Of a stretch of DNA of 64,000 nt, positions 16,018 to 27,200 are shown piece by piece. This DNA is from Candidatus Contendibacter sp. (GTDB taxonomy: Bacteria > Pseudomonadota > Gammaproteobacteria > Competibacterales > Competibacteraceae). Location: assembly GCA_029624765.1 (NCBI GenBank), contig JARSSO010000059.1:124001-188000 (forward strand). Direction: 5' to 3'. Position numbers and translations under genes: made by a program. The first letter of the stretch is position 1. Each line of letters begins with the position of its first letter. The notes beneath the pieces are model-generated. The model had not been told where the DNA came from, did not search any database, and saw only the letters and a program-made list of their open reading frames with translations.

Positions 16018-17346
16018 TCAGTCCGAATCAAGGTATTCCAGCCGGATGCGCACGACCGGCGCGGGGATGCTGTCCAGCGCCTCGATGGCCGCGATCGCCG
16101 CGTTCATCCGCTGCTCCCGAACCCGGTTGATCAACAGCACAATCGGCACCACGCTGGCGCTGGGCGGCGCTTCCTTCTGCATGAGGGCTTCGATGCCGAT
16201 GCCGCAGTCGGCGAGGATGCGGGTGATGTCGGCCAGCACGCCGGGACGATCCAGCGCCTGCAAGCGCAGGTAACAGGCGGTTTCCACCTCGCCCATCGGC
16301 AGAACCGGCAAGTCCGAGAGGGCGTCCGGTTGAAACGCCAGATGCGGAACCCGATTGTCCGGATCGGCAGTCAGGGTGCGCGCCACGTCGATGATGTCGG
16401 CCACCACCGCCGAGGCGGTCGGTTCGGCCCCGGCGCCGGCGCCGTAGAACAGGCTTTGCCCGACGGCGTCGCCCTTGACCAGCACCGCGTTCATGACGCC
16501 GTTGACGTTGGCCAGCAACTGCCGCTGCGGGATCAGGGTCGGGTGAACCCGCAACTGCGCGCCGCGGGCGTCGCGCCGGGCGATGCCCAGATGCTTGATG
16601 CGGTAGCCGAGCTGTTCGGCGTAGGCCACGTCCTCGCGGGTGATGCGGCTGATGCCCTCGACATAGACCTGGTCGAACCGCAGGGGGATGCCGAAGGCGA
16701 TGGAGGCGAGGATGGTCAGCTTGTGGGCGGCGTCGATGCCTTCGATGTCGAAGGTCGGGTCGGCCTCGGCGTAGCCCAGCGCCTGCGCCTCGGCCAGCGC
16801 CTCCGGAAAATCGCGGCCCTTGTCATGCATTTCGGACAGGATGAAATTGGCCGTGCCGTTGATGATGCCCGCCACCCATTCCAGCCGATTGCCGGCCAGC
16901 CCTTCGCGGATGGCCTTGATGATCGGGATGCCGCCGGCGACCGCCGCCTCGAAGCCGACCATCGTCCCGGCGGCGCGGGCGGCGGCGAAAATTTCGTTGC
17001 CGTGCCGGGCGATCAGCGCCTTGTTGGCGGTAACCACGTGCTTGCCGTTGGCCAGCGCCCGCAGCGCCAGGCTACGCGCCGGTTCGTACCCCCCCATCAG
17101 CTCGACCAGGATCGACACCTCGGGATCGTCCACCACCTCCAGGGCCTCCCTGGTCAGTTTCATGCCGGCGGTATTGGCCGTGGTGGTGTCCAGATTGTGG
17201 GCGGCGGCGTGGGTAATGACGATCTCGCGCCCGGCGCGGCGGCTGATTTCCCCGGCGTTGCGGGCCAGCACGCGGGTGACGCCGCCGCCGACCGTGCCAA
17301 GCCCGAGCAGGCCGACCTTGACCGGGGGATAGGTTTGCGCGCTCAT
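16018..17346 (-). CDS. hom: Homoserine dehydrogenase
   Basis: Reduces aspartate semialdehyde to homoserine for threonine, methionine and isoleucine. 442 residues. The N-terminal Rossmann motif [12 protein letters not shown] is at 11-22. [18 protein letters not shown] and [40 protein letters not shown] form the catalytic core. The C-terminal ACT domain (about 350-430) suits feedback control by threonine. The ATG at 17346 overlaps the alaC stop by four bases. thrC, often next in other gammaproteobacteria, is absent; an RpfE-like gene follows instead. Confidence 0.96.
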   Translation of the reverse strand: MSAQTYPPVKVGLLGLGTVGGGVTRVLARNAGEISRRAGREIVITHAAAHNLDTTTANTAGMKLTREALEVVDDPEVSILVELMGGYEPARSLALRALANGKHVVTANKALIARHGNEIFAAARAAGTMVGFEAAVAGGIPIIKAIREGLAGNRLEWVAGIINGTANFILSEMHDKGRDFPEALAEAQALGYAEADPTFDIEGIDAAHKLTILASIAFGIPLRFDQVYVEGISRITREDVAYAEQLGYRIKHLGIARRDARGAQLRVHPTLIPQRQLLANVNGVMNAVLVKGDAVGQSLFYGAGAGAEPTASAVVADIIDVARTLTADPDNRVPHLAFQPDALSDLPVLPMGEVETACYLRLQALDRPGVLADITRILADCGIGIEALMQKEAPPSASVVPIVLLINRVREQRMNAAIAAIEALDSIPAPVVRIRLEYLDSD

Positions 17347-18575
17347 CGCGCGGCCGCCCGGGCAACCGGGAACGGGTGAACGTCCCGCTCGTCCCGGCGA
17401 AACATCTCGCGGATGCCGCGCAACGCCTGCCGGGTGCGGTGCTCGTTCTCGATCAGGCCGAAGCGCACGTGATCGTCGCCGTATTCGCCGAAGCCGATGC
17501 CGGGCGATACCGCGACCTTGGCCTCGGCCAGCAGTTTCTTGCAGAATTCCAGCGAGCCGAGCGCCCGATACTGCTCCGGGATCGGCGCCCAGACGAACAT
17601 GGTCGCCCTGGGTTTGTCCAGTTTCCAGCCGAGCGCGTTCAAGCCGTCGCACAGCACGTCGCGGCGCTTCTGGTACAGGTCGCGGATCTCGCCGACGCAG
17701 TCCTGCGGGCCTTCCAGCGCGGCGATGGCGGCGACCTGGATCGGGGTGAACATGCCGTAGTCGAGATAGGATTTCATCCGGGCCAGCGCCCCGACCAGCG
17801 TGGGATTGCCGCACATGAAGCCCACGCGCCAGCCGGGCATGTTGTAGCTCTTGGACAGAGTGAAGGACTCGACCGCGATGTCCTTGGCGCCCGGCACTTG
17901 CAGGATCGAGGGCGCGACGTAGCCGTCGAACACCAGATCGGCGTAGGCCAGATCGTGGATGACCCAGATGTCGTGTTCGCGGGCGATGGCGACCACCTTT
18001 TCGAAAAAGTCGAGTTCGACGCACTGGGTGGTGGGGTTGGCCGGGAAATTCAGCACCAGCATCTTGGGCCGGGGCCAGGAATCCTTGATCGCTTTTTCCA
18101 GTTCGGCGAAGAAATCGACGCCCGGCGCAAGCGGCACGTGGCGGATGTCGGCGCCGGCGATCACGAAGCCGTAGGGATGAATCGGATAGGCGGGGTTGGG
18201 GACCAGCACCGCGTCGCCCGGACCCATGGTCGCCAGCGCCAGATGCGCCAGCCCTTCCTTGGAGCCGATGGTGACGATGGCCTCCGTCTCGCAGTCGAGC
18301 GCCACGGCGTAGCGGGTCTGATACCAGCGGCAGATGGCCCGGCGCAGGCGCGGAATGCCGCGCGACACCGAATAGCGGTGGGTATCGTCGCGCTGGGCGA
18401 CTTCGACCAGTTTTTCAACGATATGCCTTGGAGTCGGCTGGTCGGGATTGCCCATGCCGAAATCGATGATGTCCTCGCCGCGCGCGCGGGCCTGGGCTTT
18501 CAACTCGTTGACGATGTTGAAGACGTAGGGCGGCAGGCGTTTGATGCGTTGAAAGTCGGCGTTCAAGGTGGTCAT
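17343..18575 (-). CDS. alaC: Alanine/valine-type PLP aminotransferase AlaC
   Basis: Class I aminotransferase, likely glutamate-pyruvate. 410 residues from the ATG at 18575 ([20 protein letters not shown]), the usual family start; a longer frame up to 18755 gives 60 residues with no similarity. [53 protein letters not shown] and the PLP lysine in [20 protein letters not shown] are all present. Immediately upstream of and coupled to hom, the standard arrangement in this class of bacteria. Confidence 0.93.
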   Translation of the reverse strand: MTTLNADFQRIKRLPPYVFNIVNELKAQARARGEDIIDFGMGNPDQPTPRHIVEKLVEVAQRDDTHRYSVSRGIPRLRRAICRWYQTRYAVALDCETEAIVTIGSKEGLAHLALATMGPGDAVLVPNPAYPIHPYGFVIAGADIRHVPLAPGVDFFAELEKAIKDSWPRPKMLVLNFPANPTTQCVELDFFEKVVAIAREHDIWVIHDLAYADLVFDGYVAPSILQVPGAKDIAVESFTLSKSYNMPGWRVGFMCGNPTLVGALARMKSYLDYGMFTPIQVAAIAALEGPQDCVGEIRDLYQKRRDVLCDGLNALGWKLDKPRATMFVWAPIPEQYRALGSLEFCKKLLAEAKVAVSPGIGFGEYGDDHVRFGLIENEHRTRQALRGIREMFRRDERDVHPFPVARAAAR

Positions 18576-18909
18576 TCCCAGGGGCGGTGTCACGAGCGAC
18601 AGCATCGGGCGATCCGTGCCGGCTTCGAAGAGCGATGGGCAAGACGGGCGGTGGTTGAGCGAGCGTGCAAGTTTACCGGTGGGGGCGAGGTGGTTCAACC
18701 GCGTCATGGCGCGCGCCAGGGCAATCGCGCCAGTTGGCGGCCAGGCCGGTTTCAATTCGAACCCATTTGCGTTTCATCTTGGAAGCGTTGTTTGGAAGCG
18801 CCAAACGAAAAATCCCTTCCTCAAGTATCGAGGAAGGGATTTGGTCATCATCAGCCTACTCCCACCCGCCCGCCGCGTTCGGCGACGGGCGGATAGAAAA
18901 CCCGGCGGT
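18576..18909. other. Intergenic region between alaC and prpE
   Basis: 334 bases. It holds the prpE terminator (18808-18842) and should hold the alaC promoter, which I could not define. No gene with support is present. Confidence 0.6.
18808..18842 (-). terminator. Intrinsic terminator downstream of prpE
   Basis: The 13-bp stem aaatcccttcctc / gaggaagggattt (18810-18822 with 18830-18842, ends approximate) is followed on the minus strand by TTTTTCGTTT. Confidence 0.85.
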
Positions 18910-20802
18910 TCAGTGCTGCCCGACCGCCCGCCGGACTTCCTCCAGCGAATTCGGGTCGTCCAGGGTGGACAGATCGCCCGGATCGCGGCCTTCGGCCAGG
19001 GCCTGGATCGACCGCCGCAGCAGCTTGCCGGAACGGGTCTTGGGCAGGGCGCTGACGAAATGGACGTTGTGCGGCTTGGCGACCGCGCCCAGCAGTTCCT
19101 GCACCTTGTTGATGATTTCCTTCTCCAGCTTCTCGGCGGCACCCGGTACGTCGAGCTGGGTCGGATCCTTCAGCCGGGCGAAACCGACCGGCACCTGACC
19201 CTTGACCTTGTCGGCCAGACCGACCACCGCCACCTCGGCGACCGCTGGATGGGCCTGGATCGCCTCCTCGATCTCGCGGGTGCCCAGCCGGTGACCCGCC
19301 ACGTTGATCACGTCGTCGGTGCGGCCCAGGATGAAGAAGTAGCCGTCCTCGTCTCGCACCGCCCAGTCGGAGGAGGTGTACAGCATCTCCTTGAAGCTGG
19401 AGAAATAGCTCTTGACGAAACGCGAGTCGTCGCCCCACACCGTGCTCAGGCAGCCCGGCGGCAGCGGCGGCTCGACCACCAGCACGCCCTTCTCGCCGCG
19501 CGGCACTTCCTCGCCGGTGCCTTCGCTGATGACCCGAATGTCGTAGCCGTAGACCGGGAAGCCCGGCGAGCCGAAGCGGTTGGGCTTGAGATCGACGCCC
19601 GGCAGGTAGGAGAGCATCGGCCAGCCGGTCTCGGTCTGCCAGTAGTGGTCGATGACCGGAATCTTCAGCGCGTCGGTGATCCAGCGCGAAGTCGGCTCGT
19701 CCAGCGGCTCGCCGGCCAGGAACAGGTAGCGCAGGCACGACACGTCGTGCATCGTCATGTACTTCTGATCCTGTCCCTTCAGCACCCGCACCGCCGTCGG
19801 CGACGAGAACATCGACCGTACCTGATATTCGTTGACGATCTTCCACCAGATACCCGGATCCGGGCGGATCGGCAGTCCCTCGTAGAAAATCGTGGGCGAG
19901 CCGTTCATCAACGGGGCATAGACGATGTAGGAGTGGCCCACCACCCAGCCGATGTCGGAGGTGGCGAACATGGTCTCGCCGGGGTTGATGTGATAGAGAT
20001 GCTTCATGGTCGAGGCCAGCGCCACCGCGTAGCCGCCGACATCGCGCTGCACGCCCTTGGGAATGCCGGTCGTGCCGGAGGTGTAGAGGATGTAGCTCGG
20101 CTCGTTGGATTCCAGCCAGGTGATCGGCACCTCGGCGTCCATGTGCTGGGCGCGCAGGGTCGCGTAATCCAGATCGCGGCCCTCGACCAGCGTCAGCCCC
20201 TTGTCGAGGCCGCGATTGCAAATGACCACCTTCTCCGGCGGGAACTTGGCCAGGCTGCACGACTCGTCCACCAGATGCTTGTAGGGCACCGCCTTGCCGC
20301 CGCGCATGCCGGCGTCGGAGGTGACCATGACCTTGGGCTTGGCGTCGTCGATGCGCACCGCCAGGTTGTAGGCCGCGAACCCGCCGAACACGACGGAGTG
20401 AATCGCGCCGATCCGGGCGCAGGCCAGCATGGCGAAGGCGGCCTCGGCGATCATCGGCATGTAGATGATGACCCGGTCGCCCTTGCCCACGCCCAGCGAC
20501 TGCAACACCGCCGCGAACCGGTTCACCTCGCGGTGCAGCTCGGCGTAGGTGTAAATCTTGGTTTCGTCGGTTTCGGTCGAGATGTAGATCACCGCCCGCT
20601 GGTCGGCGCGGTCGGCCAGGTGCCGGTCCACGGCGTTGTAGCAGAGATTGGTTTCGCCGCCGACGAACCACTTGCAAAACGGGGGCTTGCTGTAATCACG
20701 GATTTTCTGCGGCGGCTTGTTCCAATGGATCAGCTTGGCCTGCTCGCCCCAGAAACCCTCTGGGTCGGTGATGGACCAGCGATGAAATTCTTCGTAATTC
20801 AT
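18910..20802 (-). CDS. prpE: Propionate-CoA ligase (acetyl/propionyl-CoA synthetase family)
   Basis: Forms propionyl-CoA from propionate, ATP and CoA. 630 residues, matching PrpE (628 in E. coli) rather than Acs (about 650). The match runs throughout: FWGEQAKLIHW, FVGGETNLCYNAVDRHLADR, YMPMIAEAAFAMLACARIGA, ILYTSGTTGIPKGVQRDVGG, WVVGHSYIVYAPL, DHYWQTETGWP and GRTDDVINVAGHRLGTREIE. The acetylatable lysine lies in KTRSGKLLRR. prpB, prpC and prpD are not nearby, so propionyl-CoA may feed another route such as methylmalonyl-CoA or PHA synthesis (inference). A terminator follows. Confidence 0.93.
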   Translation of the reverse strand: MNYEEFHRWSITDPEGFWGEQAKLIHWNKPPQKIRDYSKPPFCKWFVGGETNLCYNAVDRHLADRADQRAVIYISTETDETKIYTYAELHREVNRFAAVLQSLGVGKGDRVIIYMPMIAEAAFAMLACARIGAIHSVVFGGFAAYNLAVRIDDAKPKVMVTSDAGMRGGKAVPYKHLVDESCSLAKFPPEKVVICNRGLDKGLTLVEGRDLDYATLRAQHMDAEVPITWLESNEPSYILYTSGTTGIPKGVQRDVGGYAVALASTMKHLYHINPGETMFATSDIGWVVGHSYIVYAPLMNGSPTIFYEGLPIRPDPGIWWKIVNEYQVRSMFSSPTAVRVLKGQDQKYMTMHDVSCLRYLFLAGEPLDEPTSRWITDALKIPVIDHYWQTETGWPMLSYLPGVDLKPNRFGSPGFPVYGYDIRVISEGTGEEVPRGEKGVLVVEPPLPPGCLSTVWGDDSRFVKSYFSSFKEMLYTSSDWAVRDEDGYFFILGRTDDVINVAGHRLGTREIEEAIQAHPAVAEVAVVGLADKVKGQVPVGFARLKDPTQLDVPGAAEKLEKEIINKVQELLGAVAKPHNVHFVSALPKTRSGKLLRRSIQALAEGRDPGDLSTLDDPNSLEEVRRAVGQH

Positions 20803-20889
20803 TCGGAGACATCCTCCAATGGTAAGGGTTGAGGGCGACGTTATGATTGTCGTGCAGTGAAGTGTAGTCGCCCAAACTGAAATTTCTCG

Positions 20890-20922
20890 CCCGCCGCCCT
20901 CGAAATCGTCGAGGGCGGCGGG
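20890..20922 (-). terminator. Strong GC hairpin after mdh
   Basis: The perfect 14-bp stem cccgccgccctcga / tcgagggcggcggg (20890-20903, 20909-20922) has a 5-base loop and lies 7 bases after the mdh stop. On the minus strand it is followed by cgagaaatttcag, not a T-run. It may therefore protect mRNA or pause RNA polymerase rather than act as a classical terminator. Confidence 0.6.
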
Positions 20923-20929
20923 ATGCTGC

Positions 20930-21910
20930 CTACTTCAGCAGGTCTTCGATGCTGGCGCGTTCCTCGCGCAGCTCCTGCTCGGTGGCCTTCATCTTCTCGC
21001 GGCTGAACTCGTCGACCGGCAGACCCTGCACGATCTGATAATCGCCGTTCTTGCAGACGCAGGGATAGGAGTAAATCACGCCTTCGCCGATACCATAGGA
21101 ACCGTCGGACGGGATCGACATGCTGACCCAGTCGCCGTCAGGGGTGCCCAGCGCCCAGTCGCGCATATGGTCGATGGCCGCCGAGGCGGCGGAAGCGGCG
21201 GAGGACGCGCCGCGCGCCTTGATGATCGCCGCGCCGCGCTGCTGCACGTCGGGGATGAAGGTGTTGCGGTACCAACCCTGGTCGACCAAACCGGTCGCCG
21301 CCTGGCCCTTGACCGCGCACTGGCTGATGTCGGGGTACTGGGTCGAGGAATGGTTGCCCCAGATCGTCATCTTCTTGATGTCGTTGACGTGGGCGCCGGT
21401 CTTCTCGGCCAACTGGCTCAGGGCGCGGTTGTGATCGAGCCGGGTCATGGCGTGGAAGCGGCGGCGATCCCGGTCCGGCGCGTTGCTGGCGGCGATCAAC
21501 GAGTTGGTGTTGGCGGGGTTGCCGACCACCAGCACCCGGATGTCGGCGGCGGCATGGTCGTTGATCGCCCGGCCCTGGGGCCCGAAGATGGCGCCGTTGG
21601 CGGTCAGCAGATCCTTGCGTTCCATGCCGGGGCCGCGCGGCCGGGCGCCGACCAGCATGGCGAAGTTGGCGTCCTTGAACGCCGTTTCCAGCTTGTCGGT
21701 GGCGACGATGCCGGCCAGCAGCGGGAACGCGCAGTCGTTCAGTTCCATCACCACGCCTTGCAGGGCTTGCAGCGCCGGGGTGATTTCCAGCAGTTGCAGG
21801 ATCACCGGCTGATCGGGACCCAACATGCTGCCCGAGGCGATCCGGAAGGCCATGGCATAACCGATGTTACCAGCAGCGCCGGTGATGACGACGCGGACGG
21901 GTGCTTTCAT
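20930..21910 (-). CDS. mdh: Malate dehydrogenase
   Basis: NAD-dependent interconversion of malate and oxaloacetate in the TCA cycle. 326 residues, of the cytosolic/plastid-like (group 2) type rather than the E. coli 312-residue type. [20 protein letters not shown] is the NAD-binding loop. [16 protein letters not shown] carries substrate arginines, and [10 protein letters not shown] and MTRLDHNRA follow. The catalytic His is in [12 protein letters not shown]. Upstream of prpE on the same strand, with a strong hairpin between them. Start ATG at 21910, preceded by aggag on the minus strand. Confidence 0.96.
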   Translation of the reverse strand: MKAPVRVVITGAAGNIGYAMAFRIASGSMLGPDQPVILQLLEITPALQALQGVVMELNDCAFPLLAGIVATDKLETAFKDANFAMLVGARPRGPGMERKDLLTANGAIFGPQGRAINDHAAADIRVLVVGNPANTNSLIAASNAPDRDRRRFHAMTRLDHNRALSQLAEKTGAHVNDIKKMTIWGNHSSTQYPDISQCAVKGQAATGLVDQGWYRNTFIPDVQQRGAAIIKARGASSAASAASAAIDHMRDWALGTPDGDWVSMSIPSDGSYGIGEGVIYSYPCVCKNGDYQIVQGLPVDEFSREKMKATEQELREERASIEDLLK

Positions 21911-22177
21911 GCGTGTGCTCCTTTGACGTTAGCGAGGATGCCAGTACGGCTGGGAATGCTCCGGGGCCGTAGTCGAAGTACGTTCCTGGAGCTGGGTGGG
22001 ACGACGATGAACATGGGGTGGCGGAAACCTGCCAGGCGACGGACGGGGCCGTGGCCATAATTTTTATAATGGAACGCCAACCGCCCGCGGCGGCTGGCTT
22101 TAAAGTTGAAAAATAGTAACGTAGATTGCCGTGTTTTGAAACGAAAGCCGGTTTCGCCGGCGGGGATGTCTGTCGCG

Positions 22178-22915
22178 ATGAGCAATTCCTTTACCCAAGG
22201 CGCCGGTTATGTCCTGACTGGCCTGCGCTGGTTGCCCAGGGCCGGCCTGCGCGGTTTCGTGGCGGTTCCACTATTGATCAACACCCTTCTGTTCGGTGGA
22301 GGGATCTGGTGGGGCGCGAACCGGTTGCAGCGGCTCGACCAGGCGATTCAGGGCTGGTTGCCGGACTGGTTGGCCTGGTTGCACTGGCTGTTGTGGCCGC
22401 TCTTCGTTCTGACCGTGCTGGTGGTGGTCTTTTACACTTTTTCCCTGGTGGCCAACCTCATCGCCGCGCCTTTCAACGACCTGCTGGCCGCACGGGTCGA
22501 GCGGATGGTCAACCCCACCGGTCGGATTTCGCCACCGCCGACCGAGCCGTCGTGGCGCGAGTTGTTGTTCAGTCCGCTGACGGAACTGCGCAAGCTGCTG
22601 TACTTCTTGACCTGGGCGATTCCGCCGTTGGTGCTCTCGTTCGTGCCGGCGGTCAACGTGGTCGCGCCGGTAATATGGGCGGTCTCCACAGCCTGGATGC
22701 TGGCGCTGGAGTACGCCGACTATCCGCTCGGTAACCGGGGCCTGGCCCTTCGAGCGCAGCGCCGGTTACTGCGTCAGCACTGGTTGCTTACTCTGGGCTT
22801 CGGCGGCATGACCTTGTTGCTCACCCTGATTCCGGGGCTGAATTTCCTGGCGATGCCGGCGGCGGTGATCGGCGCGACGTTGATGTGGAACAAAGAGTTG
22901 TCCGATTCCGCATGA
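22178..22915 (+). CDS. cysZ: CysZ-like (EI24/DUF540) integral membrane protein
   Basis: 245 residues from the ATG at 22178 (MSNSFTQGAGY, the conserved CysZ start). Several hydrophobic segments: about 28-48, 68-100, 150-180 and 205-235. GFVAVPLLINTLLF, FYTFSLVANLIAAPFNDLLA and LEYADYPLGN are family features. CysZ is a sulfate-uptake protein in E. coli; the family is broad, so transport of sulfate here is inferred. The last codon overlaps waaA by ATGA. Upstream starts at 22106 or 22166 add non-conserved residues. Confidence 0.85.
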   Translation: MSNSFTQGAGYVLTGLRWLPRAGLRGFVAVPLLINTLLFGGGIWWGANRLQRLDQAIQGWLPDWLAWLHWLLWPLFVLTVLVVVFYTFSLVANLIAAPFNDLLAARVERMVNPTGRISPPPTEPSWRELLFSPLTELRKLLYFLTWAIPPLVLSFVPAVNVVAPVIWAVSTAWMLALEYADYPLGNRGLALRAQRRLLRQHWLLTLGFGGMTLLLTLIPGLNFLAMPAAVIGATLMWNKELSDSA

Positions 22916-24201
22916 GGGAAAGGGGGACTTGGCGGGAGCCAATCTTGCGCCTGCTGTATACCGGCCTGCTGTACCTGCTGCTGCCGGTGGCGCTGCTGCG
23001 GCTGTACTGGCGTGGCCGGCGAGACGCGGGACACCGCCGCCGCTGGGCCGAGCGGTTCGGTTTTGTCCCAGCGGCGCCGTCGACCGGCTGTCTGTGGCTG
23101 CACGCCGTGTCGGTGGGCGAAACCCGCGCCGCGCTGCCATTGATTCGCGCCCTGCTGGAGCGTTATCCCGGGTTGCCGCTGCTGGTGACCACCACCACCC
23201 TGACTGGTTCCCGCCAGGTACGGGCGGCGCTGGGCGAGCGGGTTGGTCATGTTTACGCGCCTTACGATTTGCCTGGGGCGGTGACGCGGTTCCTGCGTCG
23301 GACCCGGCCCCGGCTGGCGGTGATCATGGAAACCGAATTGTGGCCCAATCTGCTGCGCCAATGCGCGGTCGCCGGCGTCCCGGTACTGATCGCCAACGCC
23401 CGGCTGTCGGAACGTTCGGCGCGCGGCTATGGGTGGGTTGGCTGGTTGACCGCCGTCATGCTGCGCGACATTACCCTGGTCGCCGCCCAGGCCGAGGCCG
23501 ACGCCGAACGGTTTCGCGCCCTGGGCGCACCCAGGGTGCGGGTGACCGGCAATCTCAAGTACGACCTGACGTTACCGGACGATCTGCCGGAGCGGGGATG
23601 GCGATTGCGGCGGGAATGGCTGGGAGAGAGCCGGCCGGTCTGGATCGCCGCCAGCACCCATGCCGGCGAGGATGAGCACGTTCTGGAGGCCTTCGCCCGC
23701 CTCCGCGCCCGCTGGCCGGAATTGCTGCTCTTCCTCGTGCCGCGCCATCCCGAGCGTTTCGACGCGGTGGCGGCGCTGTGCCGACAGCGGGGTTTCGACG
23801 TGGTCCGACGTAGCGAACAGCGGTCCCGCGCGCCGGATACCACCGTGTTCCTCGGCGACAGCATGGGCGAGTTGCTGCTGTTCTACGCCGCCGCCGATCT
23901 GGCCTTCGTCGGCGGCAGCCTGGTTCCCACCGGCGGCCATAACGTGCTGGAGCCGGCGCTGCTGGGCTTGCCGGTCCTGTTCGGCCCGCAGATGTTCAAC
24001 TTTACCGAAGCCAGCGAGCGGCTGCTGGCGGCGAAAGCGGCTTGGCGGGTCGCCGACGCCGTGGAACTGGCGGCGGCGGTGGACCGGTTGCTGGCCGATC
24101 CGGAATTGCGTCAAGGGGCGGGGCAGCGTGGCCGGGCGGTGGTGGAACGGCATCGCGGGGCGCTGGTGGCGCTGTTGAGCTGCATTGAAGCCTTGCTTTG
24201 A
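22912..24201 (+). CDS. waaA: 3-deoxy-D-manno-octulosonic acid (Kdo) transferase
   Basis: Adds Kdo to lipid IVA during LPS core assembly at the inner membrane. 429 residues, usual length. N-terminal membrane anchor (LRLLYTGLLYLLLPVALLRL), then RWAERFGF, WLHAVSVGETRAALPLIRAL and TTTLTGSRQVR. The conserved METELWPNLLRQC, NARLSERS, GNLKYDL, ASTHAGEDEHVL and VGGSLVPTGGHNVLEPA follow. Coupled to cysZ by a 4-base overlap. It shows that the cell makes Kdo-containing LPS. Confidence 0.96.
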   Translation: MRERGTWREPILRLLYTGLLYLLLPVALLRLYWRGRRDAGHRRRWAERFGFVPAAPSTGCLWLHAVSVGETRAALPLIRALLERYPGLPLLVTTTTLTGSRQVRAALGERVGHVYAPYDLPGAVTRFLRRTRPRLAVIMETELWPNLLRQCAVAGVPVLIANARLSERSARGYGWVGWLTAVMLRDITLVAAQAEADAERFRALGAPRVRVTGNLKYDLTLPDDLPERGWRLRREWLGESRPVWIAASTHAGEDEHVLEAFARLRARWPELLLFLVPRHPERFDAVAALCRQRGFDVVRRSEQRSRAPDTTVFLGDSMGELLLFYAAADLAFVGGSLVPTGGHNVLEPALLGLPVLFGPQMFNFTEASERLLAAKAAWRVADAVELAAAVDRLLADPELRQGAGQRGRAVVERHRGALVALLSCIEALL

Positions 24202-24252
24202 CAAAGCCCGTTTCTGTTGTGCTGGAATCGTCGCGCATTGGGATATCGAGAC

Positions 24253-27200
24253 ATGAATATTGCCTGGCTACGCTGCCTCGCGCCGCTGGTTCCCCTTCTG
24301 CTGATATTGTGGATGGGCAACGCCGCCGCGCAGTCCAACTCCACCCCGGCGTCGCCCGCCGCGTCCGCCACACCCACGCTGGAAGAGGCGCAGGCCAAGC
24401 TGGCCGCGCTCGCCACCCTCCGCGATTTGCCGGAGAACGAGCGTACCCAGGCGCAAGGACTTTATCAGCAGGCGATCAGCCAGTTGCAGGCGGCGAGAAA
24501 TTACGCCGACACCGCTGCCTCTCACCAGCAACTCCAGCAATCGGCCCCGCTGGAAACCACCCGTCTCCAACAGACCCTGACCGGCGAATCACCGGCTCCA
24601 CCGTCGCCATCGCTCTCCACCGAGGAACTGACCCAGCAACTGGCGCAGACCCAAGTCGGCTTGAGCGATGCCCAGAAGCGCCTGGGCGACTTGGACCAGC
24701 AACTGGTGACGCAACAGGCCCGCCCCAAGAACATTCCCGCCGAATTGATCGCCTTGAAGGAGCAGGCGGCCGATCTTGAAAGCAAACTGCAGGCCGCCGC
24801 CCCGGCCGTCACCACCCCCTTGCTGGCCGATGCGCGGCTGTTGGCGCTGACGACCCAGCGGCAAGCGCTGAACCAGCAAATCGCCATGCTGGAGCAGGAG
24901 CGGCTGAGCTACGACGTGCGCTACGCCCTGCTGAACGCCCAGCGGGCGGTGGCGGCGCGGGAAGTCGCGCAGGCCCAGACCCAGGCGCAGCACCTGCAAA
25001 GCCTGCTGAGCGCCCGCCGTCGCGACGAAGCAACCGCGGTGATGCAGCAAACCGACCAGACCAAGCAGGAAGCCGCCGCCAAGCCTGCGGTGGTCCAGGC
25101 CGTCGCCGCCGAGAATGCCGCCATCAGCCGCCGCTTGGCCGAACTGGTCCAAAGCAGCGACGAAGTCAATGACCGCCAGGCCGATTTCAACGCGCGTTTG
25201 ACACAATTGACGGAACGAGTACGGGGAATCCGTCAGCAGCTCGGCATTGCCGGGTTCAGCGACGCGATCGGGCCGATCCTGTTGAAAGAGCGGCGCAACT
25301 TACCCGACGTGCGCCAGTACCAGCGCAACGCCAGCGAACGCCAGCAAGGCATCGTCCAGGCCCGTTTGGAGCAGTTCCAGACCGAGGAACAGCTCCGGCG
25401 CGTTCGGGCCATCAAGGAGAATCTTCAGGAACTGGCGGCCCAATTCGACCCGCAATGGTCGGAGGCGCAACGGCGGGCGGTCGTCGCCGAACTGCGGCCC
25501 TTGCTCGTCGAGCGCCAGCAATTGCTGGAAAAACTCAGCGGCGGCTACTCCAACCTCACCACCGACTTGGTCGCGTTGGACGAGGCCCAGCGCAAGTTGA
25601 TCGATCAAGCCGAACTGTACGGGACGTTGCTGGACCGGCATCTGCTGTGGATTCGCAGCAGTCCGCGGCTTGGCGCCGAATGGCTGAAGGCGCTGGGAGG
25701 GGCGTTGGACTGGCTGGTCGCACCGGCCAACTGGGGGGAAGCGGGGCAAAACCTGGAGCGCGGAGCGCGCAATCAGCCGGAGATGGCGATTCTCGGCGCG
25801 CTGATTTTTCTGGGGCTGCTGTATTACCGCCGGTCGCTGATCAAACGGCTGAGCGACGGGGTGGATACCATCGGCGACGTGCGCCGCGACCGCTTTGGAC
25901 TGACCGGCCGCGCCCTGGTGATCACCGCGTTGCTGGCGCTACCCTGGCCCTGGCTGTTGGCTTGGCTAGCTTGGTTGTTGTTCGTCTCCGGTAACGCCGC
26001 CGACTTCTCACGGGGGCTGGGTCTTGGCCTGGTCGCCGGCGCGATCCTGACCGTGAATATCACCTTCCTGCGCCAGTTTTGCCGTCCCCAGGGACTGGCG
26101 ATGGCGCATTTTGGCTGGAGCGAGGCGGGGTGCCGGCTGCTGCGCCGCCACCTTGGCTGGTTTTTATGGATTGGCCCATGGGGTCCAATCATCGTCGGGC
26201 TTTGCGAAACGCAACCCGATCCGGTGTACGGCGATACCCTGGGACGGCTGGCTTTCTCCATCAGTTCGCTGGCGCTGACCGGCGTGCTTTGGCGGGTGCT
26301 GGACCCGCGTCAATCGTTACTTGCCGGCCTGGCGGCGGGTCGCGCCGGCGCGACCTGGCGGTTTCGTTACCTGTGGTATCCCTTGATCGTCGGAACGTAT
26401 GTGTTGATTGTTTTGCTGGCATTGGCCGGTTACTACTACACCGCGATGCAATTGCGCGGCCGCATGATGCTGACAGCCTGGTTGCTGCTGGGCGCCGTGC
26501 TGTTGGTCAATCTGTTCTTGCGCTGGCTGAACATCAGCCAGCGCCGTCTGGCGTTGCAACAGGCCCTCGCCAAACGCGAGGCGCGGCTGGCGGCCCGCGC
26601 CAGCAAGGATACCGCGTTGGCGTCCGGAGAGGGCGTGCCGGAAATCCTGAGTCTGCCGGACCTGGATTTGACCACCATCAGTGAACAGACCCGCAGCCTG
26701 ATGAACTTGACCGTTCTGCTGGGGCTGGGCTTCGGGTTGTGGCAAGTCTGGGGAGGATTGCTGCCGGCCTTCTCCATCCTCAACGAAATCACCCTTTGGC
26801 AACAAACCGTTCAGACCGCCACGGGAGCGCGGGTCGCGGACATCACCCTGGGCAGCATCGTAGTGGCCGGGGTGTTGCTAGGGCTGATCGGCTTCCTGGC
26901 CCGCAATCTGCCCGGCGTGTTGGAACTGGTGGTGTTGCAAAGATTGGCGGTGGACCCAGGCAACCGTAACGCCATCATCACCATCAGCCGCTATCTGATT
27001 ACCGCCATTGGGCTGGTGGTGGCGCTGGACATCATCGGCATCGGCTGGGATCAGGTGCAGTGGCTGGTCGCCGCCCTCGGTTTGGGCTTGGGGTTTGGGT
27101 TGAAGGAAATTTTCAGCAATTTCTTTTCCGGCTTAATCTTGCTGCTGGAACGGCCGATCCGGGTGGGGGATACCGTGACGCTCGATCAGTTGAGCGGCAC

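Noticed and set aside
18568-20832. 754-residue open frame on the plus strand
   Set aside because: Antisense to prpE, whose full-length homology is certain; no domain in the translation.
22040-22100. TATAAT/TTTATA box between mdh and the cysZ-like gene as a bidirectional promoter
   Set aside because: AT-rich box is present at 22061-22070, but no acceptable -35 at the right spacing on either strand.
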